DNA of 64,000 nucleotides, from the NCBI RefSeq assembly GCF_003602275.1, contig NZ_QZVT01000011.1, positions 24,767-88,766 on the forward strand, in the 5' to 3' direction. The DNA is from Arthrobacter cheniae (lineage in GTDB: Bacteria; Actinomycetota; Actinomycetes; Actinomycetales; Micrococcaceae). The notes under the pieces were generated by a model, which worked only from the letters and a program-made list of their open reading frames with translations, had not been told where the DNA came from and did no database searches. Shown piece by piece: positions 9,925-19,599 of this stretch. The translations under genes and the position numbers were made by a program. Position 1 is the first letter of the stretch; each line of letters begins with the position of its first letter.

Positions 9925-11235
9925 CTAGAGGCGCACCCCGAGCAGGGCGTCCAGCACGTCGGTCAACCCCTGCCGGCCGGAGCCATTTCCTGAGCCGCCT
10001 CCGGAGCTTGCGAGGGCGGTGACAGCCCAGGCGTCGACGCTCGAGAGCGCGGAGGGCGCATCGAGATCGTCGGCCAGGTGACCCCGGACGCTGTCGAGCA
10101 GGATGGCGACATCGGACGGGGACGCGAGGTGCGCGGCGTCCCGCCAGGTCCCGAGGCGGGCGACGGCGTCGTCGAGGACGCGATCCGTCCATGACCAGTC
10201 CGAGCGGTAGTGGTGGGCGAGGATGGCGAGGCGGATGGCCGCCGGGTCGACGCCGGACCGCCGCAGCTTCGAGACCAGCACGAGGTTGCCACGCGACTTG
10301 CTCATCTTCCCGCCGTCGTAGCCGACCATGCCTGCATGGGAGTAGTGCTGCGCCAGCGGAGTGCCGGCCGCCGCCCACGCATGCGATGCGCTCATCTCGT
10401 GGTGCGGGAACACGAGGTCCGAACCGCCGCCCTGCACCGTGAAGGGCGCCGGAAGGAACCGTTGGGCGATCACGGCGCACTCGATGTGCCATCCGGGCCT
10501 GCCGTCTCCGAGTGTGGCGCCGGGCCACTGCGGCTCCCCCGTCCGGGCCGTGCGCCAGAGGAGCGGATCGAGCGGATGGCGCTTGTGGGGGCGCGTCGGG
10601 TCGCCTCCGCGTTGCGCGGACAGTGCCACCATCGTTTCGACGTCGAGGTGCGAGACCTGACCGAGGAACCAGCGGTCGGCGTCGTCCTCGTCGAGGACGG
10701 CGGCAGCGTCGAGGGAGAAGTAGATGTCGCCGTCGGGTTCGCCGCCCACGCCAGCGACGGCATAGGCGAGGCCGCGGGCCACGAGTCCCTCGACGGCGGG
10801 GATGATCCAGTCGATCGCCTCGACTGCACCGATGTAGTGATCGGGCGGCAGGACGTTCAGCGCCTCCATGTCCTCGCGGAACAGGGCAATCTGATCCGCT
10901 GCGAGGTCCTGCCAATCGACGCCGGTCGCGGTGGCCCTCTCCAGCAGGGGATCGTCGACGTCCGTGACGTTCTGGACGTAGGAAACGACAGAGCCGGCGT
11001 CACGCCAGGTGCGGTTCAGGAGGTCGAAGGCGACGTAAGTGGACGCATGGCCCATGTGGGTTGCGTCGTAGGGGGTGATGCCGCAGACATACAGGCTGCG
11101 GTCCGGATGCACCTCCAGCGGAGTCCGTTCCTGCGTCGCCGTGTCGAACAGGCTGATGCCCGACTGGGTTCCGTCGAGTTCTGGGACAGGAGTCGATTTC
11201 CACGCAATCACACGTTCTACCTTACGGCCCGCCAT
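9925..11235 (-). CDS. mshC: Mycothiol ligase MshC (L-cysteine:GlcN-Ins ligase)
   Basis: 436 residues. It ligates cysteine to 1-D-myo-inositol-2-amino-glucopyranoside in an ATP-dependent step of mycothiol synthesis. It is a class I cysteinyl-tRNA-synthetase paralogue: [15 protein letters not shown] carries the zinc-binding Cys51 and the HIGH-like motif, [12 protein letters not shown] follows, then [10 protein letters not shown] and [12 protein letters not shown] (further zinc ligands), and KMSKS is present as GKMSKSRGN. The C-terminus DALLGVRL closely resembles known MshC ends. The ATG overlaps the uppP stop (TGATG). An internal GTG nine codons in is a possible alternative start. Confidence 0.94.
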   Translation of the reverse strand: MAGRKVERVIAWKSTPVPELDGTQSGISLFDTATQERTPLEVHPDRSLYVCGITPYDATHMGHASTYVAFDLLNRTWRDAGSVVSYVQNVTDVDDPLLERATATGVDWQDLAADQIALFREDMEALNVLPPDHYIGAVEAIDWIIPAVEGLVARGLAYAVAGVGGEPDGDIYFSLDAAAVLDEDDADRWFLGQVSHLDVETMVALSAQRGGDPTRPHKRHPLDPLLWRTARTGEPQWPGATLGDGRPGWHIECAVIAQRFLPAPFTVQGGGSDLVFPHHEMSASHAWAAAGTPLAQHYSHAGMVGYDGGKMSKSRGNLVLVSKLRRSGVDPAAIRLAILAHHYRSDWSWTDRVLDDAVARLGTWRDAAHLASPSDVAILLDSVRGHLADDLDAPSALSSVDAWAVTALASSGGGSGNGSGRQGLTDVLDALLGVRL

Positions 11236-12059
11236 CAGGCGCTGATGACGCCGAACCCGAGGAGGACGTACAGGGCGAGACCGAGCAGGATGCGGTACCA
11301 GACGAACAGCCCGTAGCCGCGCGTCGTGACGAACTTCAGGAACCAGCCGATGATCGCGAACCCGACGACGAACGCCACCACGGTGGCCAGCGCCGTCTCG
11401 GGCAGGGCATACGGCCCGGCCTCGTCGTAGCTCTTGACGAGCTGGAAGACTCCGCTGCCGAAGACGGCGGGAATGGCAAGAAGGAAGGAGTAGCGGGCGG
11501 CGGACTCTCGGGTGTACCCCATGAGCAGGCCGGCGGTGATGGTTCCGCCAGAGCGCGACACGCCCGGGACGAGGGCCAGTGCCTGCGCCAACCCGTACAG
11601 GATGCCGTGCTTGTAGGTAAGGCTTTGCAGGTCCCGCGTCTGGCGTCCCACGCGGTCGGCCACGGCCAGGATGAGGCCGAAGACGATCAGCATCGTCGCG
11701 ACGATCCACATGCTGCGGAACGACCCCTCGATCTGGTCCTGGAACAGGAGGCCCAGCAGCACGATGGGCACGCTGCCGAGGATGACGAGCCAGCCCATGC
11801 GGACATCCGGGTCATTCCGCGGCACCCTGCCCCGCAGTGCACCGAACCAGGCCTTCACTATCCGCACGATGTCCCGCCAGAAGAACACGACGACGGCGGC
11901 CTCCGTCCCGAGTTGCGTGATGGCGGTGAACGCCGCCCCCGGGTCCTGGGCGTTGGGAAGGAGCTCACCCACGATCCGCAGGTGGGCGCTCGACGAGATG
12001 GGCAGGAACTCCGTAAGGCCCTGGACGAACCCCAGGATGACCGCTTCTATCCAATGCAC
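11235..12059 (-). CDS. uppP: Undecaprenyl-diphosphatase
   Basis: 274 residues, polytopic. It recycles undecaprenyl pyrophosphate to the monophosphate carrier for cell wall synthesis and gives bacitracin resistance in the family. Both BacA motifs are present: [20 protein letters not shown] (E-x3-E region) and PGVSRSGGT (PGxSRSxxT). About seven to eight hydrophobic helices are visible. The start is GTG, 7 nt after a TAGGGT box, so the mRNA is probably leaderless. It is followed by mshC with a one-base overlap. Confidence 0.94.
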   Translation of the reverse strand: MHWIEAVILGFVQGLTEFLPISSSAHLRIVGELLPNAQDPGAAFTAITQLGTEAAVVVFFWRDIVRIVKAWFGALRGRVPRNDPDVRMGWLVILGSVPIVLLGLLFQDQIEGSFRSMWIVATMLIVFGLILAVADRVGRQTRDLQSLTYKHGILYGLAQALALVPGVSRSGGTITAGLLMGYTRESAARYSFLLAIPAVFGSGVFQLVKSYDEAGPYALPETALATVVAFVVGFAIIGWFLKFVTTRGYGLFVWYRILLGLALYVLLGFGVISA

Positions 12060-12066
12060 GGTTTCG

Positions 12067-12102
12067 ACCCTAAGCCATGAGGCCGGGCACAGGCCCTAGG
12101 CT
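12067..12102. promoter_or_regulatory. Divergent leaderless promoter pair (uppP / aldo-keto reductase)
   Basis: On the minus strand TAGGGT (12072-12067) ends 7 nt before the uppP GTG. On the plus strand TAGGCT (12097-12102) ends 7 nt before the ATG at 12110. Only 50 bp separate the two start codons, so the -35 regions must overlap each other's transcripts. Confidence 0.55.
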
Positions 12103-12109
12103 TGGCTGC

Positions 12110-13045
12110 ATGCAACGGCGAAACGTGGGAGCGAGCGGCCTGACCGTCTCGGCTCTGGGACTCGGGACCATGAACTGGGGCCAGGAAGTCAGCGAGGAGG
12201 GCGCCCGCGAGCAGCTCCGCCTCTTCGCCGACGCCGGCGGCACCCTCGTGGAAACCGCCGCCCGCTATGGCGAGGGCCAGGCCGAGGCGATGCTCGGCGG
12301 GTTCATCAATGACACAGTCGCCCGCTCGGAGCTCGTCCTCGTGGTGCAGGGCGGTACCACCCGATCCGGCAGTCGACGCCTCGATGCATCCCGTCGGGGG
12401 ATGCTCGATTCGCTCGATGCCTCCCTCTCCCTCCTCGGCACCGACCACGCCGACCTGTGGCTCGCCCCCTCCCCCGACCCCGCCGTTCCGCTGCACGAGA
12501 CGCTCAGCGCCCTGGAGACCGCCTACGCGTCGGGCCGCGCCCGCTACGTGGGTGTCTCCAACTACGCGGGGTGGGAGTTCGCGCGGGCCGCGGCGACGGC
12601 GTCGTTCCCGCTCCTCGTCAACGACGTGGAGTATTCCCTCGTCAATCGCGGCATCGAACGGGACGTCCTTCCCGCAGCGACGGCGTTCGGTGCCGCGATC
12701 CTCGCCTGGGGTCCACTCGGCCGGGGCGTCCTGACCGGAAAGTACCGGGGCCGGATCCCTTCCGAGTCCCGTGGAGCGTCGGACGTCTGGGCGCCCTACG
12801 TGGAGCCCTACCTCGCTGGAAAACCACAGCGCATCACGGAGGCGCTGTGCACCGCCTCCCGTGGGCTCGACCTGCAGCCCCACGAACTGGCGCTCCGGTG
12901 GCTGCTGCACCGGCCCGGTGTGGCCTCGGCCATCATCGGCGCGCGGACCCTGCAGCAGCTCAAGGAGATCCTGCAGACCAGCAGCGCGCCCGTGGCCGAG
13001 CCGATCTCGCAGGTACTCGACGAGGTCTCGGCGCTCATGGCCTGA
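12110..13045 (+). CDS. Aldo/keto reductase-family protein with altered catalytic tetrad
   Basis: 311 residues, a full (beta/alpha)8 AKR by length and order: an N-terminal GASGLTVSALGLGTMNWG strand, YVGVSNYAGWE, and a C-terminal ALRWLLHRPGVASAIIGARTLQQL NADP-binding part. The active site is unusual. Tyr53 (ARYGEG) is kept, but the Asp of the DTA motif is Glu48, the catalytic Lys position reads Gln80 (LVLVVQGG), and the His position reads Ala-Pro (DLWLAP). It may be a slow reductase or a binding protein. Leaderless start at ATG 12110 from the TAGGCT box. Confidence 0.85.
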   Translation: MQRRNVGASGLTVSALGLGTMNWGQEVSEEGAREQLRLFADAGGTLVETAARYGEGQAEAMLGGFINDTVARSELVLVVQGGTTRSGSRRLDASRRGMLDSLDASLSLLGTDHADLWLAPSPDPAVPLHETLSALETAYASGRARYVGVSNYAGWEFARAAATASFPLLVNDVEYSLVNRGIERDVLPAATAFGAAILAWGPLGRGVLTGKYRGRIPSESRGASDVWAPYVEPYLAGKPQRITEALCTASRGLDLQPHELALRWLLHRPGVASAIIGARTLQQLKEILQTSSAPVAEPISQVLDEVSALMA

Positions 13046-13127
13046 CGCCTTCCCCCGCCACTGTCAGCACCAAACATCTCCATGTCCTGACCGATCCCTC
13101 GTCGGCTCAGGACTCGGCACTCGGGAC

Positions 13128-13409
13128 CTAGGGCTCCACCTCGGCATCGACGAGGTCCGGCGCGTAGTCGGCGTCCTCATTATCGCCGTCCTCGCCCTCG
13201 TCGTCCGACTCCTCGTAGATTTCGAGCGGCGTCACTTCGCCGAAGGAGTCGTAGAGCGCTTCCTCATAGACTTCGAAGGCATCGGCTATACCGAGATAGG
13301 CCGCTTCCACTGCGGGGTCATCCTCCCGCCGTCGCGAAGCCGAGGCTGCAAGATGCTCTTCGAGGGCTGTCACGAGGGACTGGAGCGCGACACGCGGATC
13401 TATGCTCAT
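13128..13409 (-). CDS. Small acidic conserved hypothetical protein
   Basis: 93 residues. No recognised domain. The N-terminal 60 residues look helical (MSIDPRVALQSLVTALEEHL); the C-terminal third is almost entirely Asp/Glu. A TAACGT box ends 7 nt before the ATG (leaderless). Divergent from the DUF5703 gene with 41 bp between starts. Codon use and promoter support a real gene; function unknown. Confidence 0.7.
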   Translation of the reverse strand: MSIDPRVALQSLVTALEEHLAASASRRREDDPAVEAAYLGIADAFEVYEEALYDSFGEVTPLEIYEESDDEGEDGDNEDADYAPDLVDAEVEP

Positions 13410-13450
13410 GGCCTAGACGTTATCGGTAAAGTGAGCGGAATTGGAGGGAT

Positions 13451-13684
13451 ATGCGAGAACATTTTCTGAACGCGACGGCTGTCCGGGAGCGGGACTACGG
13501 ACGGCAGTACGAGTATCTGGTACTCACCGTCCACGCCGGTGAATCGCTGCCTGCAGCCCGGAAACTCGTGACCGAACACGCCGAGTACGGCAAGTGGGAG
13601 TTGGAGCGCAGCTGCATCTTCATGGGCGGCAGCCGTAGGTACTGGTTGAGGCGGAAGGTCCTGCGCGTCGAACGCACGGCCTAG
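13451..13684 (+). CDS. DUF5703-like small protein
   Basis: 77 residues. Matches my memory of the actinobacterial DUF5703 family: MREHFLNATAVRERDYGRQY at the start, HAEYGKWELERS in the middle, and a basic RRYWLRRKVLRVERT end. Function unknown; the tail could bind nucleic acid. GGAGGG lies immediately upstream of the ATG, a short spacing. A TAAAGT at 13427-13432 may be the -10 box. Confidence 0.75.
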   Translation: MREHFLNATAVRERDYGRQYEYLVLTVHAGESLPAARKLVTEHAEYGKWELERSCIFMGGSRRYWLRRKVLRVERTA

Positions 13685-13741
13685 GGTTCGTAGGGCTCGC
13701 AACCAGGCTCCGGCCGCCCGACGTGGCGGGCCAGGGCAGGC

Positions 13742-14911
13742 TCAGGCGGAGGGCGGGCCAAGCAGCGACGTCGCAACCGTCGCCCGCGCCGACTCCTCGG
13801 TCGAAGGATGGAACTGACCCGCCAGCGCGTCGCGATGCAGGCGGACCACCTCGGACGCGGCCGAGAATCCTGAACCTCCTCCTACGTGCAGGGCGACCAT
13901 CGTTGCCTCCACTGCCGCCTCGACCGCATGCGTCTTCAGCGTGACGAGGCGCGGGAACCATGATGAGCCGACGTCGGACCGCGCGTCGAGATCACGAACG
14001 ACGCCGATGAGCTCCGCCTCCACTCCCGTCGCTCGCATCCCCGCGCCGGCGAGGAGGTTGCGCAGCACCGGGTCGTCGGACAGTGGGCGGTCCGCGACGT
14101 GGCTCCTGCGACTCAGGAGCGCCTCGGTCGCCAGCTCCAGTGCACGGTCGGCGATGCCGAGGTACACCGACGCGATGAGGCTCTCGAACGCGGCGAAGAT
14201 CCCGAACACCAGCAGATCGGCGTTCGGTCCGACGGGCAGCCGCCGGAACACGGCTCCGGGCGGCACGCGTACGTCGGTCAAGCGCGTCGTGTTCGACTGC
14301 GTGGCGCGCATCCCGAGCGGGTTCCAGTCCGCCAGGGTGTCGACGCCGGGAATGCCCCTGGGGATGAAGGCGTGGAGGATTGCGTCATCCGCGCCGTCCT
14401 CTCCCGCGAGCTTCCCGAAGATGCCGAGACGGGTCCAGACGGGCGAGAGGCTCGTGAAGACCTTTGTCCCGGTATAGCTGAAATCGCCGTCGGCCAGGCG
14501 CTCGACGCGGGTCACCGAGTCGAACAGGACGGCGTCGTTGCCGGGCTCGGAAACTCCGAAGGCGAACACCTCTCCCCGTGCGGCCTCCTCGAGGATGAAT
14601 TCCAGCGAGTCGTCCCCGCGGTCGGCGAGCAGACCGGCCACTGCCGTCCACACCAGGTGCATGTTGACGCCGAGGGCCGTTGCCGGCGCTGCGGACGCAA
14701 GGGTGCGCTGAGCCTCCGCAACCCGAGCCATCCCGCCCGCACTACCCGGCCGGACATCCACGAGCGTGCGCAGGTACCCGGCGGCCGTGAGCTCGTCGAA
14801 GTCCTCGGTGAAGAAGGTGTTCGCTGCATCGTAGGCGCCGGCCCTCCCCCGGAAACGTTCGAGCAGGTCCTCCGTCAAGAGCTGCGCCGCTGCACCTGGG
14901 TACGTCGTCAT
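13742..14911 (-). CDS. Acyl-CoA dehydrogenase family protein
   Basis: 389 residues, the usual size for this flavoprotein fold. N-terminal helices are followed by the FAFGVSEPGNDAVLFDSVTR beta domain (the substrate/FAD loop), TRLTDVRVPPGAVF, and the C-terminal four-helix domain with HVGGGSGFSAASEVVRLHRDA near the end. It resembles the branch that includes flavin-dependent monooxygenases (DszC/SfnB-like) as much as true dehydrogenases; I cannot place the catalytic Glu. A GGGAGAAG ribosome binding site precedes the ATG. It lies 25 nt after the M20 peptidase and may be co-transcribed with it. Confidence 0.82.
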   Translation of the reverse strand: MTTYPGAAAQLLTEDLLERFRGRAGAYDAANTFFTEDFDELTAAGYLRTLVDVRPGSAGGMARVAEAQRTLASAAPATALGVNMHLVWTAVAGLLADRGDDSLEFILEEAARGEVFAFGVSEPGNDAVLFDSVTRVERLADGDFSYTGTKVFTSLSPVWTRLGIFGKLAGEDGADDAILHAFIPRGIPGVDTLADWNPLGMRATQSNTTRLTDVRVPPGAVFRRLPVGPNADLLVFGIFAAFESLIASVYLGIADRALELATEALLSRRSHVADRPLSDDPVLRNLLAGAGMRATGVEAELIGVVRDLDARSDVGSSWFPRLVTLKTHAVEAAVEATMVALHVGGGSGFSAASEVVRLHRDALAGQFHPSTEESARATVATSLLGPPSA

Positions 14912-14936
14912 GCCGGTCTTCTCCCGTCCCGCCCGA

Positions 14937-16238
14937 TCAGTAGGTGGTGAGCAGGCGGGCGAGCACCTTGGAGCCGAAACGTAGCGAGTCCGCGGGTACT
15001 CGTTCGTCCACGCCGTGGAACATCCCCGTGAAATCGAGTTCGTCGGGCAGCTGCAGGGGCGCGAAGCCGTAGCCGGTGATGCCGAGGCGACTCAACGACT
15101 TGTTGTCCGTGCCACCGGAGAGTGTGTAGGGCAGCACCTTGGCTCCCGGGTCCTCGGCATGCAGCGCGTCGATCATCGAGTCCACCAGGTTCCCGGCGAA
15201 CGGCACCTCGAGGGAGGTGTCCTTGTGCTCATAGGTGACGTCGACGCCTTCACCCGCGAGCCCACGGATGATCTCGAGTACCTGGTCCTGCTGCCCCGGG
15301 AGCGTCCGTACGTCGATGAGCGCCTCGGCCGTGCCCGGAATGACGTTGTGCTTGTAACCGCTCTTGAGGACCGTCGGGTTCGCGGTGTTCTGCAGGGTCG
15401 CTCCGACGAAGCGTGCCACCGTTCCCAGCTCCCGAAGCAGGATGTCAGGGTTGTCGGGGTCGAACTCCACACCCGTGAGCTCGGTGACGCCGTCGAGGAA
15501 CTGCCGCGTGGTGGGGGTCAGCTCGATGGGCCAGGAGTAGTCGCCGATACGCGTGACTGCTCGGGCGAGGGCGGTCACGGCGTTATCGGTGTTGATCTGT
15601 GAACCATGACCGGCCCGGCCGTGCGCCACCAGCCGTAGCCAGGAGATGCCCTTCTCGGCCGTCTGGAGCAGGTAGGTCCGCTGGCCGCCGATGGTCGCGG
15701 AGAACCCCCCGACCTCGGAGATGGCCTCGGAGGCACCCTCGAAGACCTCGGGCTTGTTGTCGACCAGCCAGGAGGCGCCGTAGGCGCCGCCGGCCTCCTC
15801 GTCGGCGAAGAACCCGAAGATCAGGTCCCGCTGCGGCTTGATCCCGTCGCGCTGCATGGAGCGGAGGACGGACAGGATCATGGCGTCCATGTCCTTCATG
15901 TCGACGGCGCCGCGGCCCCAGATCAGCCCGTCCTTCTCCTCGCCGCCGAAGGGATCGACCGTCCAGTCCTCCTTCTGCGCCGGGACGACGTCGAGGTGGC
16001 CATGGACCACGAGCGCGGGCAGCGACGAATCGGAGCCCTCCATGCGTGCGACGACGGAGGTACGTCCGGGCGCTGCCTCGAACAACTGCGTGGACAGGCC
16101 CACCTCCTCGATGAGGGCCGCTGTGTACTCGGCGGCCTGCCGCTCGCCCGGCCCTGCGTTGTCGCCGAAGTTCGAGGTATCGAAGCGGATCAGTTCCTGG
16201 CAGATCCTGACGACTTCATCTTCGGGGGTAATGCCCAC
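14937..16238 (-). CDS. M20 family metallopeptidase/deacylase
   Basis: 433 residues. Co-catalytic zinc enzyme of the ArgE/DapE/carboxypeptidase G2 type. Metal ligands are visible: VHGHLDVVPAQKEDW (first His and Asp), GRGAVDMKDMD (bridging Asp), FFADEEAGGAYGA (catalytic Glu pair) and a late GMFHGVDERVP His. A dimerisation domain occupies the middle. Full length, no signal peptide, so cytoplasmic and probably a dipeptidase. GTG start preceded by a strong AGGAGG. Substrate not assignable. Confidence 0.9.
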   Translation of the reverse strand: MGITPEDEVVRICQELIRFDTSNFGDNAGPGERQAAEYTAALIEEVGLSTQLFEAAPGRTSVVARMEGSDSSLPALVVHGHLDVVPAQKEDWTVDPFGGEEKDGLIWGRGAVDMKDMDAMILSVLRSMQRDGIKPQRDLIFGFFADEEAGGAYGASWLVDNKPEVFEGASEAISEVGGFSATIGGQRTYLLQTAEKGISWLRLVAHGRAGHGSQINTDNAVTALARAVTRIGDYSWPIELTPTTRQFLDGVTELTGVEFDPDNPDILLRELGTVARFVGATLQNTANPTVLKSGYKHNVIPGTAEALIDVRTLPGQQDQVLEIIRGLAGEGVDVTYEHKDTSLEVPFAGNLVDSMIDALHAEDPGAKVLPYTLSGGTDNKSLSRLGITGYGFAPLQLPDELDFTGMFHGVDERVPADSLRFGSKVLARLLTTY

Positions 16239-16491
16239 GTGGTCCTCCTGGGTAGCGGTTGCTCTCCCAGCCTACCGAGAGTGCGGGCCGGCAGGATCTC
16301 CTTCGTCGCGGCCTTGCAGGGGCGGCAATGGCTTCCGCGGCAAGCAGCCGACGGCACCCGGTGTTTCCGTCCCATGGTCGATGGTCGTACATCATCCGGC
16401 TTGGAGTGGATGCGCAGCCCACACCCTCCGCGCTTCGGACCTGACGCCGTCACCCTCACAGGGACCGCAGTAACACCGGTGGGAAGAAGCC

Positions 16492-18021
16492 TCAGATCTG
16501 ACGTTGTTCGACGTCCTCACCGATCGCAGATGTCGGAGGTGACTGTTCGGACGGGTCCTCAACTGTGCGTGAGTAGGACTTCGATACACGCCGGTAGGCG
16601 GGGCTGAGGAAAGCCAGAAGAGCAGCCAGGATCATGATGATTCCAGCGATGAAGAACACCAGGGCGATCCCGCGGGAGACACCCTCCCCCAGAAGTGGTG
16701 CCAGGCGCACTGAGCCTTCAGCGGATCGCGCGTACGGAATGATCCAGAACTGGGCGATCGGTGCGACGAGGAACGCGGTGACCGGGGCCGCGGCCGACTC
16801 GAAGGCCATGGCGAATCCGAAGACCCGCCCCTGCCGCTCGAGGGGCACGGTCCGCTGAATCACCGTCTGTTCGGCAGCTTCCACGAAGGGCACCAGGGCG
16901 AGGTACAACCAGATTCCGGCGACGTACAACCACGCCCACTCCCGCACCGTGAAAAGCGCTCCAAGGACGCCCATCGCGATCACGGCGACGAGCATGGTCC
17001 GCAGCGGATTGGAACCGAGACCGAACTTGCCGATCAGTGCCCCTCCCACGATGAAACCCGTCGCACCGAGCGCGAAGAAGATCCCCCACAGCTCGACCGG
17101 AAACAGTTCCAGGCCGTACGGGTCCATCAGAGCCATATACACGCCACCAACGAAATTGTTGAAGGTAGAGAACAGGATCAGCGCGAACAGGCCGGCGATG
17201 GCCAGCACTGCGGCAAGCGAGCCACGAAGGTCGAATCCTCCGTGTGCATCGGTCGCTGCCGGGCGCACCTCCTCGGGCATACGCAGTGTGAGCAGGTGGG
17301 CAAGAGCCAACGCTGTGAGCGCTACGGCGATGAGGACCGTCCAGCCCATGCCCAACAGGCCCACCGAGAGTCCGGAGAGCACCGAGGTGATGATGAACAT
17401 CAGCCCCTGCACCATGCCCACCAGCCCATTGGCATTAGCGCGTCGGTCCGGTTCGATCAGGATGGTCACCGTCGTGGAAAGAGCGATATTACGCATGTTC
17501 TCGACGACGGCGCCGATCAGGATGACCAGGGTGAACACCCAGAACCAGGGCTGCGTCAGGTCCAGCAACCAGTTGGTGGGTGTCAGCAGGAACATCGCTC
17601 CGGCAAGCACGAACATCACCAGGGTGAAGCCGCCGGCGAAACGCATGACTGCCAGCTTGCGGTATCGATCGACGTACGTGCCGAAGCTGATGCTGGAAAG
17701 TGCGATCAACAGCATGTACGCACCGCCGACCACCCCGGTAGCGATCACGTTGCGGGTCTCCAGGTACACCCAGAACGTCAGGGCGAACCACAGGAAGCTG
17801 GTCGTTATATTGGCAAGACCTGTGTTCACCAGGATGCCGGTGAACGTTCGGGACCGCTCCGCCGGGGTGCGCAGGACCATGTCGACCGTCTCGCCGTCGA
17901 CCGGTGGAGAAACCCCGCTGTCCCTGTCGGCAGTGGAGCTCGGAACTTCATCCTCAGGACGATCGCTACCGATGAGTGGAGACGCAGCGGCCCGAGGCGG
18001 GGATGGGTCCTGCCCGGTCAT
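16492..18021 (-). CDS. MFS transporter, drug-efflux-like
   Basis: 509 residues, about 12 hydrophobic segments after a 65-residue hydrophilic N-terminal tail. The loop YVDRYRKLAVMRFAGG after TM2/TM3 resembles the MFS motif A region, and TVPLERQGRVFGFAMAFES lies between the halves as in macrolide/multidrug exporters of the MFS_3 type. Immediately upstream lies a decayed drug-ABC exporter. A TACACT box ends 7 nt before the ATG (leaderless). The substrate is unknown; an exporter role is inferred from similarity only. Confidence 0.82.
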   Translation of the reverse strand: MTGQDPSPPRAAASPLIGSDRPEDEVPSSTADRDSGVSPPVDGETVDMVLRTPAERSRTFTGILVNTGLANITTSFLWFALTFWVYLETRNVIATGVVGGAYMLLIALSSISFGTYVDRYRKLAVMRFAGGFTLVMFVLAGAMFLLTPTNWLLDLTQPWFWVFTLVILIGAVVENMRNIALSTTVTILIEPDRRANANGLVGMVQGLMFIITSVLSGLSVGLLGMGWTVLIAVALTALALAHLLTLRMPEEVRPAATDAHGGFDLRGSLAAVLAIAGLFALILFSTFNNFVGGVYMALMDPYGLELFPVELWGIFFALGATGFIVGGALIGKFGLGSNPLRTMLVAVIAMGVLGALFTVREWAWLYVAGIWLYLALVPFVEAAEQTVIQRTVPLERQGRVFGFAMAFESAAAPVTAFLVAPIAQFWIIPYARSAEGSVRLAPLLGEGVSRGIALVFFIAGIIMILAALLAFLSPAYRRVSKSYSRTVEDPSEQSPPTSAIGEDVEQRQI

Positions 18022-18124
18022 GTGCCTCAGTGTACTGACAACCAGTAAGGGCAGAACAGGGCGGAACCGTGTGGCACGCAGCGATTCCGCACACGGGACC
18101 TAACGTCAGCTGATGTCGCGACCC

Positions 18125-18555
18125 GGCAACCACGGATGCTCCGATGTGGAATACCTGAATCAGCGCGACTGCGACGACGATCACGACCGAAACGAGGTTT
18201 GCTGCCAGTGGGGTGAGCGCGTGCGCCCAGAGCACCCTGGACGTCGCGATGGGCATGAATCGGAACGCTCGAAGATTTCGCGCGGCATGTCGAGGAACAG
18301 CCGGCATGCGGCGTAGGCGATGCCTGAGGCGATCGTAACGAGCAGGATCGCGATGCGGTCGTCGAGGTGTTCGGCTCCGTCGAGGTACCGCGCGGTGAGC
18401 AGGACCGTGCTGCCTCGGCTTGCCGGTTGTTCGACGGTGTGCCACACCTCCGGGCGCGCCTGGGGATCGAGCCGATTCATCGGTGGATCGAGGAATATGA
18501 CCGGCGGGTTTTTATCAGGCTCGTTGCAAGGTCGAGTCGGCGACGGAGTAGGCCT
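18125..18555 (-). pseudogene. Decayed DrrA/DrrB-like ABC exporter genes
   Basis: Reading the minus strand, frames must be switched to follow one history. RRRLDLATSLI (ends about 18520), then PPVIFLDPPMNRLDPQARPE and STVLLTARYLDGAEHLDDRI (to about 18348) are the signature/Walker B/switch half of a daunorubicin-type ATPase, with the Walker B Glu lost (LDPP for LDEP). The same frame then jumps into permease sequence (GIAYAACRLFLDMPREIFER), and after another frameshift continues as FMPIATSRVLWAHALTPLAA to about 18130. The 3' end of drrA and 5' end of drrB are missing. Clearly nonfunctional. Confidence 0.8.
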
Positions 18556-18716
18556 CGAGTAGGTGCCAATGCGGGCCTTGTCCTGCTTCTTCTGCCCGAA
18601 GCTTCGGACAAACGCGCTCGAGCAGCCGGCGTCAACTACAAGTTGGCTCACCGCTCCCCCCGCTCGTGCTGAAACCATGAAGGGACGGAGGCTAAGAGCA
18701 ATGGAACGGGGATGTG

Positions 18717-18989
18717 ATGAACGCCGACGAGCAGAGGAAGCAACTCGCGCAGATCGTGCTCGAGGAGAACCTTGATCTATCCCTTGTGTGGGTGGGGTAC
18801 TTTCGCATCTCGGGTAGCGCGAACGAGAAGGACTTCAGGCTGTACGCAGCCGGAGAGTGCCAGCTCCCCACGCCACAGCGGGACCTGATCTCCCTGGCGC
18901 TCCGCCAGCTTGCGACCGACCACCAGGAAGCGCTCGAGCGCCAGGTCGATCGTGAACGATCACAGCATCTTCACGATCACGGCGATTGA
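18717..18989 (+). CDS. Hypothetical protein (orphan)
   Basis: 90 residues from ATG 18717 (a GTG directly precedes it). Unrecognised. Begins with a helical stretch (NADEQRKQLAQIVLEEN), has a central VWVGYFRISGSANEKDFRLY strand region, and ends in a His/Arg/Asp-rich tail. Preceded by GAACGGGGA as a possible ribosome binding site. Sits between broken genes; it may be an island cargo gene or itself a relic. Confidence 0.45.
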   Translation: MNADEQRKQLAQIVLEENLDLSLVWVGYFRISGSANEKDFRLYAAGECQLPTPQRDLISLALRQLATDHQEALERQVDRERSQHLHDHGD

Positions 18990-19599
18990 ATCAGCTCCTC
19001 CGAGCGCTGCGCCGCGGCCGCTCGCTGCGCTCGCCGGCGGGGTGGCATGACCACGAGAACGGCGATCGTCAGGCGATGAACTGCACCTAAGCCTCGGTCA
19101 GGACGGCACTCCCATCTCCACGTACTCGGGCGCCGAATTTCCCACAGAAAGTGTACGCATAGAAGGAGTGCGGCTTGGTTTCGTCTATGGATCTCTAGGT
19201 TCCAGCACACCAGGACGAGACATCGCTACTCCCCGCACTGGCGCTCCACTGCTGTCCTGCGACCCTGTCTCCTAATCCGTAACGCTTCAGACGGAGTGAA
19301 GAACAACATCTGCCGTGCTCTTGGGACGAGTCATGTCTCCATCATTCGTATCGGCGGCCGCAGGCCACGTGCAGTGGCACCACGAGGCACTCCGAGCCTG
19401 GAACCTGCTGGGAGATCTGAGCCTGAGCCGCCTCCGCTGTTTCATACCGGTCCACCGCGCGGTGCGCATGGAACCACCTGGGGCCGCCGACTACCGCCAC
19501 CGAGCAGCCCGGAAAGGGCAAGTGGCCGGTGATCACCGACGTCGCGCTGGTGCAGGAATGAGCAGGATGACGGCCTTTGCATGAACAGGCCATGACTGG
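18990..19599. other. Gene-free degraded stretch
   Basis: About 600 bp with no convincing gene on either strand. Minus-strand frame 19593-19342 encodes a Cys/His-containing peptide (CSCKGRHPAHSC at its start) but has no start signal, promoter or recognised domain, so I do not call it. Base composition is less GC-biased than the flanks, consistent with non-coding relic DNA. Confidence 0.5.

Noticed and set aside
9851..10915. Arg/Pro-rich minus-strand frame overlapping mshC
   Set aside because: Out-of-frame shadow of mshC, whose HIGH, KMSKS and zinc motifs are intact in the adjacent frame.
16239..16491. 253-bp gap between the M20 peptidase and MFS genes
   Set aside because: Searched for small genes, tRNAs and terminators on both strands; nothing convincing.
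19342..19593. Minus-strand 83-codon frame with a Cys/His-rich start
   Set aside because: No ribosome site, promoter or family; lies in relic DNA and the codon pattern does not look coding.
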